DNA from: Elusimicrobiota bacterium
GTDB taxonomy: Bacteria > Elusimicrobiota > Elusimicrobia > FEN-1173
Length of the DNA stretch: 64,000 bases
Assembly (NCBI GenBank): GCA_016715645.1
Contig: JADJZR010000010.1
Coordinates: 77,918 to 141,917 of the forward strand
Direction of reading: 5' to 3'
Shown here: piece by piece, positions 28,101 to 35,699 of the stretch
Numbering within the stretch: the first letter of the stretch is position 1
Layout: every line of letters starts with the position of its first letter
Translations under genes and position numbers: made by a program
The notes under the pieces: model-generated
What the model saw: only the letters and a program-made list of their open reading frames with translations
Told to the model about the DNA's origin: nothing
Database searches by the model: none

Positions 28101-29308
28101 ATTTCGTCGCCTCCCACGGCTCCGTCACAACACGCGCAATTGATGGTTTCCGGGGAAATGTTGTGTTGGACCATTAACGTCGGATACATGGACACAAAAT
28201 CGTATTCGGCGATGTGTTCGAACCAGCCGATGTCGGGCTCATACACCAACCCGCCCTTGTCGGCCACCAGCAGATCCGACGCTGGACGAAAATCTTCGGC
28301 CTGGGCTTTATCCAGGGGGATCAAAAGGCCCCGCTTCAGCGCCACGTCCAATTGCATCGATGACAGGGAGGTCCCGATGGTGGTCCGCGCCGCCCGTTGA
28401 ACCGGTATTTTGGCGATGCGGGAAATCTCAAAAAGCCCTTCCCAACCGCATTCCTTGAAATAAAAACTGTTCTTCAGATCCAAATGCCAACGTCCAAAAA
28501 GATAGTGCGCGCCCGACTGGTACACCGTTCGCCCGTAACTCATAAACGATTTTCCCGGACGGGCCTCCACGTCAAAATCCCCGTCCCTGTTCAGGCGCAA
28601 AGACCGGCGGGCGCGACGGGCCCAATCCAAAAGATGCGGGATGAGGTACCCGTCGCCCCAGTCGGTTGTCAACACGTCAGGATCCCACTGCTGAATCCTC
28701 CGATCCAAGGTTTCCAACTGTTCGGCGGGATCGCCCTCCAGGATGTGCGTCATGTCCTCATGGCGCACGATCAACCCGCCGCGGGACGCGTGCCGGGGGT
28801 TCACCGCGCCTGAAAATTCCGATCCAGCCAACGCCAAATGCAAAAACCGAAGGGGGGGAAGGGAAAAATCAACAGACCAGGGACTATCTTGAATGTGAAA
28901 ATGGGTCAATTGACCGTCGTCAAAATCAAATTGGCCGAACGCCAGAGGGAAATGGCCCCGCTCGTAGTGATAGTTCTGGACAAGATGGATGTCCGCGTTG
29001 TAAAGGAGAACCCCGGCCCGTTTCAGTTTTTTGACCAGCGGTCCATGGATCAGGGGGGGAACGCGAACCTCAAAAACAGGCCGAACCGTTTCGCAGTACA
29101 GGTCGGCGCCCTCCCGGGCAACGACATCCAGCGCAACTCGAACCGTGGACAACAACGACCGCGCCCGTGCCCAGTCCGCGCCGTCCACCACAAACGGCGC
29201 CCGCCACGGGTCCAAAAAATGAACCCGACGCCCGTCCGACAGGATGGCCCACACCCGCATCCCCTCGGCCACCGGATAAACATCAAATATCCACCCGTCC
29301 CCGCGCAT
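25156..29308 (-). CDS. Divergent B-family DNA polymerase, with intein, internal repeat array and frameshift
   Basis: N-terminal part runs from ATG 29308; C-terminal part ends at 25156. The two lie in different frames that meet inside the 57-bp repeat array. Polymerase motif A is EYDFVSMYPTLM; motif B is KWCLVT/CFGYLGY, split by an intein; motif C is LHGNVDCVWI, where the usual D-T-D is N-V-D, keeping only the second Asp. The exonuclease region (LPPLRFLHLALAGSEF) lacks the Exo I D-x-E, so proofreading is probably lost. The C terminus YQPELF resembles a beta-clamp binding motif (QxxLF). These features recall archaeal PolB2-type enzymes, some implicated in lesion bypass. Flanked by a RecA-fold gene, a small gene and lexA. 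Functionality depends on whether the frameshift is real. Confidence 0.85.
26011..27591 (-). other. Intein with LAGLIDADG endonuclease inside polB motif B
   Basis: 527 residues from Cys1 (codon 27591-27589, CVDGKTRLPYREGG) to Asn527 (26013-26011), followed by extein Cys. Splicing blocks: block B TAEHDCLIL, block F VYCVTMNQDPRVFCLQGG, block G VLTGN with Gly in place of the usual penultimate His. Two LAGLIDADG motifs, LGFFLGFYVGDGS and LRGLLGADGH, indicate an apparently intact homing endonuclease. The insertion point falls in the motif B helix, next to the pol-b site used by archaeal inteins. Confidence 0.92.
27775..28123. repeat. Array of 57-bp tandem repeats inside polB
   Basis: Units: 27775-27831, a degenerate 70-bp unit 27832-27901, then 27902-27958, 27959-28015, 28016-28072 and a partial unit 28073-28123. 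Full units are nearly identical (one base change at 27922). 57 is divisible by three, so each unit adds 19 codons; on the coding strand the polymerase frame reads GAVGGDEMVGARQRGNHDG. The 70-bp unit shifts the frame by one. The first 30 bases of each unit form an imperfect palindrome (ATGGTT-TCC-GCGC-TGGC-GCGC-TCC-AACCAT). The array lies between polymerase motif A and the VPEIG/fingers region. Confidence 0.95.
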
Positions 29309-29367
29309 CTATCCGCGCCCTCCCACACCATAAAGCGAGTTATTGACAAATAGGTAAATTAGACGCA

Positions 29368-29628
29368 TTACACTGAATCCCGATTGGGTCCCTGGGTTTT
29401 CTCCCATTGGGCGAGACGAGCGGCCAGGCCGAGAAGCATCGCCATCAAAATGCCTTCCATAGGAACCGGCCGGCTGGCCATGGACAGCGGCGCCGCGTGG
29501 CGGCGAGCCAACCGCCAGAGACCGTCCCAAACCTCCTGATCTTCTTTGCGCAGAGCCCGGCGGAACTCTTTCCACAGGTCTTCTTCCTGGTGAAGCGTTT
29601 GAACAATGGTGGGAAGCGTGCGCCCCAT
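29368..29628 (-). CDS. Small helical protein of the polymerase cassette
   Basis: 86 residues, ATG directly following the TAA of a preceding reading frame that ends VECPILEN. Sequence is helix-rich with charged and aromatic residues (EEDLWKEFRRALRKEDQEVW, LWRLARRHAAPL). No family recognised. Located between the RecA-fold gene and polB, about 60 bases before polB, so probably co-transcribed; by analogy with other RecA-fold/polymerase cassettes it may be an adaptor, which is inference. Confidence 0.65.
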   Translation of the reverse strand: MGRTLPTIVQTLHQEEDLWKEFRRALRKEDQEVWDGLWRLARRHAAPLSMASRPVPMEGILMAMLLGLAARLAQWEKTQGPNRDSV

Positions 29629-30001
29629 TTAATTTTCCAGAATCGGGCATTCCACAGAGAAAACGCCGCTCCCCATTCGATTGAACACCGAATAAAGGGC
29701 CGGTCGCACGTGGCCAACATGTTTTGTTCCCGACGAAAAAAGGCTTGATTTTCCACTTTCTGGGGAGTAAAATGTTGGCGTGACTCTTAAAACTCTTGAA
29801 AAATGTATCCGCGCACTAAAACCCGAGGAACAGAGAAAGTTTCTTAGGGACTTGCCTGCTCTCATTCGCCTCTCCAAAGAAGATATGGTTCGGTTAAAAG
29901 TAGCCGAAACTTCATTTGTCTTTTGGAACAACCCCTCAGACGATATTTATGACAGCAAGATTCTCTCCTGATTTAATTTTCCAAAATCGGGCATTCCACA
30001 G
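29627..30001. repeat. 31-bp direct duplication flanking a 313-bp insert
   Basis: Bases 29627-29657 and 29971-30001 share 30 of 31 positions (ATTTAATTTTCC.AAATCGGGCATTCC pattern, one change). Each copy encodes VECPILEN plus stop on the minus strand. Copy 2 is the end of the RecA-fold gene; copy 1 directly precedes the small gene's ATG. The interval carries a small plus-strand gene, suggesting an insertion that separated two formerly adjacent genes. Confidence 0.8.
29780..29971 (+). CDS. Small antitoxin-like protein
   Basis: 63 residues from GTG 29780; TAAAAT at 29768-29773 lies 6 bases upstream, fitting the window's leaderless pattern. The C-terminal half LSKEDMVRLKVAETSFVFWNNPSDDIYD resembles the tails of small antitoxin-like proteins that end in FWDNxEDxxYD. 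No toxin gene is adjacent, so it would be a solitary antitoxin or remnant. It is on the opposite strand to the surrounding cassette and inside the insert bounded by the 31-bp duplication. Confidence 0.55.
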   Translation: MTLKTLEKCIRALKPEEQRKFLRDLPALIRLSKEDMVRLKVAETSFVFWNNPSDDIYDSKILS

Positions 30002-30524
30002 GGATCACGCTCCGAGCAATTTTTAACAATCGGGGAGAAAAGTCTTCGCGCTGTGAAGGAGCCGGACGATCCGTCACCAGGGCCAACACCGGGCCTGGAA
30101 CGTCCGCCAGTCCCAGGAGCAGTCCGCTGAAAGCCCGACGGGCGTCTTCCAACGAAAAATCCTCATCGTGAAACGGCGCCAAGGGGTCGGCCAACACCAC
30201 CGGATGGGGGGGACGACGGGCCAACCCTTCGACGAGAGCGGCCAACTGAAACCCGTTGAACGCCCGGGCCAGCTGGATGCGGGAAAGAACCGTCCGGGGA
30301 TCCATCCCCAACTCGCGAGCGCGCTTGGACAACGCGTGGGCGTCGAATCGGTTGGCCGCGTCCACCCAATAGAGGGGCCAGGTCGTCTCCAGAACAGGGC
30401 AAAGGGCCTCCAACGCCCAACGCGATAGCCCCCGCGGACCATGGACCACATGCAGACCCCGCCCCCCCGCGGGTTCCAGCTTTTGAGAAATCAACCGACT
30501 CGATGCCGCCAGTAAAAGGCCCAT
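29973..30524 (-). CDS. RecA/Rad51-fold protein without a canonical Walker A
   Basis: 183 residues from ATG 30524; the in-frame extension to 30578 would run through an operator-like palindrome. The layout GRGLHVVHGPRGLSRWALEAL, YWVDAANRFDAHALSKRARELG and VLSRIQLARAFNGFQLAALVEG follows RadB/Rad51-type proteins (compare the family's ARAFN-x5-LV). The P-loop is GPRGLSR, lacking the GKT, so ATP binding is doubtful, as in ImuA/SulA-like RecA relatives. First gene of the polymerase-lexA cassette; TATAGT at 30531-30536 lies 6 bases before the start. Identification as RecA-fold is by motif pattern only. Confidence 0.7.
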   Translation of the reverse strand: MGLLLAASSRLISQKLEPAGGRGLHVVHGPRGLSRWALEALCPVLETTWPLYWVDAANRFDAHALSKRARELGMDPRTVLSRIQLARAFNGFQLAALVEGLARRPPHPVVLADPLAPFHDEDFSLEDARRAFSGLLLGLADVPGPVLALVTDRPAPSQREDFSPRLLKIARSVIPVECPILEN

Positions 30525-30531
30525 TCTTATA

Positions 30532-30547
30532 CTATACATTTGTATAG
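30532..30547. promoter_or_regulatory. Palindromic operator-like site before the RecA-fold gene
   Basis: CTATACA-TT-TGTATAG is a perfect 16-bp inverted repeat. It overlaps the presumed -10 (TATAGT, 30531-30536, minus strand) and ends 8 bases from the ATG. One arm recurs at the lexA promoter with the same spacing to the start. LexA is the obvious candidate ligand. Confidence 0.6.
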
Positions 30548-30897
30548 ATAAAAAAGGAAGAGGGTCGACGACCGCCAACAGTGGCTCTCACCATCTTGGG
30601 ACTGATCTTCGACCGGATCATCGGTATGGAAAAGTCTTGATTGGTTCAATTTTAAACCCCACTATCGTCTCAAGGGACTCTACTTTGTCCTCATTTGGGT
30701 AACAGCTCAGTGGAGGAGAGGGAAAATCTCTGTTTTCCTTCCCCTCTTGGGGGAAGGTGCCCCGAAGGGGCGGATGAGGGACCTGAGTAGTCACCATTTC
30801 GGACCGACTAAAAAAATCCGCCGGCGAAAGTCATACCAATTTAGTAATATATAGCTCAGCCGCTAAATTTTGTAAGGCGAGCCTTGGAGGTTTGTCT
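30548..30897. repeat. Intergenic region with a dispersed inverted-repeat element, copy 1
   Basis: About 350 bases between divergent genes. Bases 30700-30792 hold AGAGGGAAAAT, CCTTCCCCTCTTGGGGG, CCCCGAAGGGGCGGATGAGG and GGACCTGAGTAGT, a family also seen at 57585-57758 and, cut by the window edge, at 63930-64000. The rest shows no convincing gene; TAATAT at 30845-30850 may serve the downstream Spy-like gene. Confidence 0.7.
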
Positions 30898-31386
30898 ATG
30901 AAGAAGTCGATGCTGGGGGTTATGGGACTGGTTGTGATGTTGGGCATGTCGGCCAGCGCTAACATGTGTTCCATGAGCGAGAAGGATTGTGCCGCCAAAA
31001 AGGCTGAAATGGTCGACGCCCACGTCAGCCAAATGACCAAAGAGCTGGGTTTGTCAGCCGACCAGCAGGCCAAGGTTAAGGCCGCCATGGAAAAAAAGAT
31101 GTCTGAGAAATGTGCGCTCCACGAAGAGACCAGCAAAAAAATGGGCTCTATTTCGGACACGGCCGACCAAGAAATTCGCGCCGCTCTCACTCCAAAACAA
31201 ACCGCGAAACTGGACGAGATGATAAAGAAGGGCGAGGGTTGTTGCGCCGGCAAAACGGAAAAATGTTCCAAATGCGCCGCCAAAGACAAGGCCGCATGCT
31301 GCCCCAAAGCGGGAGAAAAAGGTCATGCCTGTCCCATGGAAAAAGGAACAACCTGTCCCATGAGCGGGGGAAAATCCAAAAAGTAG
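30898..31386 (+). CDS. Exported Spy/CpxP-like protein with Cys-rich tail
   Basis: 162 residues, start ATG 30898 behind TTGGAGG. Signal peptide MKKSMLGVMGLVVMLGMSASA. The centre (LGLSADQQAKVKAAMEKK and LTPKQTAKLDEM) carries two LTxxQ-type motifs of the Spy/CpxP/CnrR periplasmic family, which bind unfolded proteins or metals. The last 60 residues have eight or more Cys, several as CCxxK or CPM, plus His, suggesting metal binding. A terminator follows at 31393-31437. Family assignment is moderate; metal role inferred. Confidence 0.75.
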   Translation: MKKSMLGVMGLVVMLGMSASANMCSMSEKDCAAKKAEMVDAHVSQMTKELGLSADQQAKVKAAMEKKMSEKCALHEETSKKMGSISDTADQEIRAALTPKQTAKLDEMIKKGEGCCAGKTEKCSKCAAKDKAACCPKAGEKGHACPMEKGTTCPMSGGKSKK

Positions 31387-31392
31387 GCTCAC

Positions 31393-31437
31393 TTCCCGGT
31401 CCGCCCACCGGTTTCCAATGGGCGGACCGGGAAATTT
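31393..31437 (+). terminator. Rho-independent terminator
   Basis: TTCCCGGTCCGCCCA (31393-31407) pairs perfectly with TGGGCGGACCGGGAA (31419-31433), then ATTTTG. Confidence 0.85.
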
Positions 31438-31476
31438 TGTAAAATCTCTTTAACATTTCGCGCTAAAATCGATCCC

Positions 31477-32379
31477 ATGGACAATCTGGACCAACTGGAA
31501 CAGCAATCCGTTTATATTTTTCGAGAGGCGTTTCGGCATTTCGAACGCCTGTGTATGCTTTGGTCCATTGGGAAAGATTCAACCGTCCTTCTGTGGTTGG
31601 CGCGCAAGGCGTTTTTTGGGCATGTGCCGTTTCCGTTGGTCCACATCGACACCAGCTACAAACTCCCTGAAATGATTACCTACCGCGACAAGCTGGCTTT
31701 GGAATACAAGCTCACCATGATCGTCGGTCAAAACGCCGACGCCATCAAAGCGGGGCGGACGTTTCCGGCCACGCAACATCTTCCCGACGGCCATCCTGAC
31801 AAAGTCTCCCGGTTGGAATGTTGCGGACTATTAAAAAAAGACGCCCTGGCCAACACGCTCAACGGCGTTTGGCCCCGACAAAAATTAAATCTTAAAACGG
31901 GTCGATACGAATTGGACCCCGATCGAGCCCCGTACCACGGGGTCATCGTGGGAGCCCGGGCCGACGAGGAAGGCAGTCGCTCCAAAGAACGTTATTTTTC
32001 GCCTCGGGACAAAAACAGCGCCTGGGACATCGGCGAACAGCCGCCCGAGTTTTGGAACCAGTTTAAAACAGATTTTGCCCCCGGGACCCACGTGCGCATC
32101 CACCCTTTATTGGATTGGACAGAATTGCACATTTGGGAGTACATCAAACGGGAAAACATCCCCACGGTGTCTCTTTACTACGACCAGGGTTCCGGCACCC
32201 GGTACCGAAGTTTGGGATGCGGACCTTGCCAAGCCCCCATTCAGAGCCAGGCCAAGAATGTCGACCAAATAATTGATGAACTTAAAAGCGGCAAATTAAA
32301 AAATATTGCCGAACGGTCCGGGCGATTGCAAGACGGCAAACATGGGCTCGAAGAGCTCCGCCGCGAAGGATACATGTGA
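31477..32379 (+). CDS. cysD: Sulfate adenylyltransferase subunit 2
   Basis: 300 residues. With CysN makes adenosine 5'-phosphosulfate (APS) from sulfate and ATP. PP-loop [19 protein letters not shown] is as in E. coli Cys[30 protein letters not shown] and [11 protein letters not shown] are conserved family blocks. TAAAAT at 31464-31469 is 7 bases from the ATG with no Shine-Dalgarno, consistent with leaderless transcription. The stop overlaps the cysNC start (GTGA). Confidence 0.96.
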   Translation: MDNLDQLEQQSVYIFREAFRHFERLCMLWSIGKDSTVLLWLARKAFFGHVPFPLVHIDTSYKLPEMITYRDKLALEYKLTMIVGQNADAIKAGRTFPATQHLPDGHPDKVSRLECCGLLKKDALANTLNGVWPRQKLNLKTGRYELDPDRAPYHGVIVGARADEEGSRSKERYFSPRDKNSAWDIGEQPPEFWNQFKTDFAPGTHVRIHPLLDWTELHIWEYIKRENIPTVSLYYDQGSGTRYRSLGCGPCQAPIQSQAKNVDQIIDELKSGKLKNIAERSGRLQDGKHGLEELRREGYM

Positions 32380-34166
32380 CCGTCCCCGCCCGCGATCAAA
32401 TGAGCATTGTTATTGTGGGGCACGTGGACTACGGCAAAAGCACTGTGGTGGGGCGGTTGTTTGCTGACACGGGGTCGTTGCCGGAAGGGAAACTGGAAGC
32501 CGTTCGCAAAGAATGTGCCCGAACTGGAAAGCCGTTTGAATACGCCTTTCTCCTGGACGCTTTGTCCGACGAGCAGGACCAGGGCATCACCATTGACACG
32601 GCCCGGTCTTTCTTCAAAACGGCGAAACGGGACTACATCATCATCGACGCGCCGGGACACATCGAATTTTTAAAAAACATGATTTCCGGCGCCGCCCGGG
32701 CCGAGGCGGCGGTTTTGGTGATCGATGCGAAAGAGGGCATCCGGGAAAACAGCCGACGGCACGGTTATTTGCTGTCTATGCTGGGGGTTCGCAAGATTGT
32801 TGTGGCGGTCAACAAAATGGATTTGGTGAACCGCGATAAGGCCCACTTTCGAAAAATCGAATCGGATTTTCGGAGTTTCTTGAAAAGTATCGGGTCCCCC
32901 GACCCGGAACAGTTCATCCCCATCAGCGCCATCACGGGGGAAAACCTGTCCAATCCCAGCGATCAAATGCTGTGGTACCGGGGGCCCACCTTGCTGAGCG
33001 CCCTGGACCAATTTGAGAAAGCCCCCGCCAAAGGGGACCGGCCCCTGAGGTTTCCAGTCCAGGCCATTTACAAATTCGCGGCCGAAGGCGACGACCGCCG
33101 CATCGTAGCCGGGCGCATCGAATCGGGCCGGGTCAAAGTGGGCGATCGGGTTGTCTTTTCACCCTCCAACAAGTCCAGTGTCATCAAAAACATCGAAGCG
33201 TTCAACGCCCCGACCCGCCACACAATAGAGGCCGGTTGGTCCACAGGGTTCACTCTCACGGAAGAGATCTACATCACCCGTGGGGAACTGATGACACATG
33301 AAACCGCCCCGCCGCTGGTAAGCACCCGATTTCGAGCGAACATGATATGGCTGGGGAAAAAGCCGTTTGAGAAAAACAAAGACTACAAATTAAAGATACA
33401 CACCCAAGCCGTTTCGGTCCGTTTGATCGAAATCAACAAACTGGTGGACGCCACATCTTCCGGAGAACAGGGAACTCGCCCCTTTGTGGGCCGTCATGAC
33501 GTGGCCGACGTCACTGTGGAAACACGGCAACCCATCGCCTTTGACGACATTTCCCAAGGCGAGGCCACCGCCCGGTTCGTTGTGGTGGACGGCTACGATA
33601 TTGCGGGCGGGGGAATCATTATTGCCGCGGAAAAAGACAATCAAGAAAATTTCCGTGAAGAAGCCCGCCTGCGGGATTTTCATTGGATCAAGGGGGGGGT
33701 CACGGCGGCCGAACGGGGACGGCGGTTTGGCCATCCGGCCGCATTGGTGATGTTTGTGGGAAAAACCGGCGTGGGAAAACACCGCCTGGCCCGGGCCGTT
33801 GAAAAGACCCTCTTTGAGTCCGGCCGAGCGGCCTATATGCTGGATGGAACCAACGTCCTTTTAGGGGTGGACAGCGACATGATTTGGGCCCAATCGACCC
33901 AACAGGAACTCGTTCGACGGTTTGCCGAGGTCGCCCATCTGCTGTTGGATGCAGGCCTTCTGGTGGTTTCCACGACCAACGCCATCGGATTGGCCGACGT
34001 AGCTTCAGTTCAGGCGTTGATACCCGATTTTCCTGTTTTGACAGTAGAAATCAGAGGCGAGGGGGGAATCTCCTCAGCCGACATGCACCTCACAGGGCAA
34101 GAAACCGAATTGGATTCTGCCCAAAAAGTCACTGACCTACTAACCAGCCGTCAAATTCTACAGTAA
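32376..34166 (+). CDS. cysNC: CysN GTPase fused to a degenerate APS kinase-like domain
   Basis: 596 residues. Residues 1-420 are CysN: P-loop GHVDYGKST, switch [14 protein letters not shown] (the usual DTPGH variant), NKMD motif VAVNKMDLV, then EF-Tu-like barrels. Residues about 440-596 follow the APS kinase fold, which phosphorylates APS to PAPS, but key positions are altered: Walker A reads [11 protein letters not shown], with His replacing Ser/Thr after the Lys, and the LDGDNVR motif is [13 protein letters not shown] start overlaps cysD. Sulfate activation to APS looks intact; PAPS formation is doubtful. Confidence 0.93.
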   Translation: MTVPARDQMSIVIVGHVDYGKSTVVGRLFADTGSLPEGKLEAVRKECARTGKPFEYAFLLDALSDEQDQGITIDTARSFFKTAKRDYIIIDAPGHIEFLKNMISGAARAEAAVLVIDAKEGIRENSRRHGYLLSMLGVRKIVVAVNKMDLVNRDKAHFRKIESDFRSFLKSIGSPDPEQFIPISAITGENLSNPSDQMLWYRGPTLLSALDQFEKAPAKGDRPLRFPVQAIYKFAAEGDDRRIVAGRIESGRVKVGDRVVFSPSNKSSVIKNIEAFNAPTRHTIEAGWSTGFTLTEEIYITRGELMTHETAPPLVSTRFRANMIWLGKKPFEKNKDYKLKIHTQAVSVRLIEINKLVDATSSGEQGTRPFVGRHDVADVTVETRQPIAFDDISQGEATARFVVVDGYDIAGGGIIIAAEKDNQENFREEARLRDFHWIKGGVTAAERGRRFGHPAALVMFVGKTGVGKHRLARAVEKTLFESGRAAYMLDGTNVLLGVDSDMIWAQSTQQELVRRFAEVAHLLLDAGLLVVSTTNAIGLADVASVQALIPDFPVLTVEIRGEGGISSADMHLTGQETELDSAQKVTDLLTSRQILQ

Positions 34167-34211
34167 AACCACCGTCTTCCAACATTCCGTTCCAGGATTT
34201 TTTATTGATCA

Positions 34212-34379
34212 CTAATCCTGGCACCGGCACACTTTGATGTTTCGATTGCATTCGTGTTGATGGATGGCCTCGCTGATCACCCATCGGCCGTCGGCCTTTG
34301 GGTCGCGCACCCACAAAAAGACCACCCGTTTCCCGTCACACACCGTGCACACTTCGTCGAAGGAACTCAATCGGTCCAT
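34212..34379 (-). CDS. Small Cys-rich (zinc-ribbon-like) protein
   Basis: 55 residues. The start ATG 34379 is preceded by a strong GAGGAGG ribosome site. It contains CTVC early and HECN plus CRC at the end, enough for a zinc knuckle. TAGAAT on the minus strand near 34421 may be its promoter. No family recognised. It is convergent with cysNC and divergent from the next gene. Confidence 0.6.
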   Translation of the reverse strand: MDRLSSFDEVCTVCDGKRVVFLWVRDPKADGRWVISEAIHQHECNRNIKVCRCQD

Positions 34380-34509
34380 AACACCCTCCTCACCAACTGT
34401 CGTATCCCGCACCTCTATTCTATTAACACGACCTTAAGATTCCCTTATGAAGTTGTAAACTTTTTGTAAATCTTTTTTCCCTTCCATCCGGCCAGATAAT
34501 GTGCAATAA

Positions 34510-34562
34510 TTGAACAGAAATTGGGAATAATTTTATATTTTCTGCACACCCAGCGTGCAGAA
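34510..34562 (+). promoter_or_regulatory. Promoter with overlapping inverted repeat
   Basis: TTGAAC (34510-34515) and TATATT (34534-34539) are 18 bases apart. Directly downstream, TTCTGCAC (34540-34547) and GTGCAGAA (34555-34562) form a perfect 8-bp inverted repeat across the likely transcription start, placed as an operator would be. Confidence 0.55.
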
Positions 34563-34577
34563 TTATTGGGGGTAGCG

Positions 34578-35096
34578 GTGGATAACGTTCGACTCAAAAT
34601 AAGGGTTGGCGAAAAAGAATTTGAGGCGGAAGGTCCGCGAGACGCTGTCGAAGCCCGCTGGGCCGAAGCCAAAGAATGGATAATGGCGGACACCGATAAT
34701 GCCAGAAGCGCTCCATTCTCACACCTAGGACAAGAAAAACAACACCAAACAGAGCCAAAAAGCCCCGTATTTGACGTTGATCACGGCAAAAGAACAATTC
34801 GTTTAAGGGTTTTACCGCCCAGGGGAGAGTCAATTCAACGGATTTCAAACGCCCTTCTGCTCCTCCTATATGGATACCACGAAAATCTTGGAAAATCCGA
34901 GGTTCAGGTCACCCGAATGGCCGAAGACCTAAGAATGTCCGGGTTTGCTGGACTTAAACGATTATCCAGGGCGTTTGCTCGCCTTGAAGCAGACGGCCTC
35001 GCCGCCCGAAACGGGGCCGGCAAAGGGACACGCTATCGAGCCACCCACCCCGGCCTTACAACAGCGGCCAATTTAGCCCAATCTTTAAGCAAATAA
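34578..35096 (+). CDS. Probable winged-helix protein with N-terminal EFEAEGP domain
   Basis: 172 residues from GTG 34578 after GGGGGT. The N terminus VRLKIRVGEKEFEAEGPRDAV resembles a small beta-type domain seen at the start of many uncharacterised archaeal and bacterial proteins. Residues 85-165 look like a winged helix: VQVTRMAEDLRMSGFAGLKR, then ARLEADGLAARNGAGKGTRY. A site-specific DNA-binding role is inferred, and the inverted repeat over its promoter fits autoregulation. A longer in-frame start at 34521 would include the promoter. Confidence 0.6.
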   Translation: MDNVRLKIRVGEKEFEAEGPRDAVEARWAEAKEWIMADTDNARSAPFSHLGQEKQHQTEPKSPVFDVDHGKRTIRLRVLPPRGESIQRISNALLLLLYGYHENLGKSEVQVTRMAEDLRMSGFAGLKRLSRAFARLEADGLAARNGAGKGTRYRATHPGLTTAANLAQSLSK

Positions 35097-35501
35097 AACT
35101 TTTTTGAATGATATCCGCCTGGACACTTCCAGACGGACCAGCCATGCACTTGAAAAAATTCTTAGTGCACGATCATAATAAGCCTGTGATAAAGAAGGCA
35201 ATTTTTTTCTAATCAACAATGTCCGATAATATATATTATGTTAAATATTTCCATTCACCGACGTTTACGGCGACCCAAATAAACATGCTCAGGTTTTATT
35301 GCAAAACTGTTCTTGGTTAATCGTTTTTTAGGCCACTATTAGACTGATTATTAATTTATTATTGTTTGGCGCTTAAAGCCGAAAATTGGCGTAATTTATG
35401 TTTTTTATTAAAGAAAAACATGATCTAAGTCATAGCGGAGTTTGGCCGGGAAGTGATAGAATGTTGCGAGTAAAATTCAAATAAGCCCAGAGGAGACACC
35501 C
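35097..35501. other. AT-rich intergenic region without a recognisable gene
   Basis: About 400 bases, clearly more A+T-rich than its surroundings. It holds a perfect 8-bp hairpin (ATGTTTTT/AAAAACAT around 35398-35421), an ATAATATATATTAT palindrome near 35226, and TAGAAT at 35457-35462, a likely -10 for the following small gene. No coding or RNA family was recognised. Confidence 0.6.
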
Positions 35502-35699
35502 TTGTTCACCATTGGCGAGTTCAAAGGCAACCTTGTGATTAGTCTAAAAGCCAACGAAGAGGATCGGTATGGAGTCACGTTTGGCCTAACGAAAGCCAAG
35601 CTCATTTTGGATAACGTGGACAATATTCGGAAGTTCTACGAGGACAACAAGGACAAAATTAAGCGGAAGTCCGAACCCGCCCCCCAGGCCAAGAGTTAA
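35502..35699 (+). CDS. Small conserved-looking hypothetical protein
   Basis: 65 residues from TTG 35502, which has a strong AGAGGAG ribosome site. Sequence FTIGEFKGNLVISL then YGVTFGLTKAKLILDNVDNI and a charged tail ending in Pro/Lys. No family recognised. Its TAA overlaps the convergent miaA stop by 4 bases. Confidence 0.65.
   Translation: MFTIGEFKGNLVISLKANEEDRYGVTFGLTKAKLILDNVDNIRKFYEDNKDKIKRKSEPAPQAKS

Noticed and set aside
27775..28123. CRISPR-like array
   Set aside because: The 57-bp units are contiguous with no variable spacers and lie inside a polymerase gene; they are a tandem coding repeat.
27742..28177. Plus-strand reading frames across the repeat array
   Set aside because: They exist only because a stop-free 57-bp unit is repeated; the polymerase on the minus strand explains the region.
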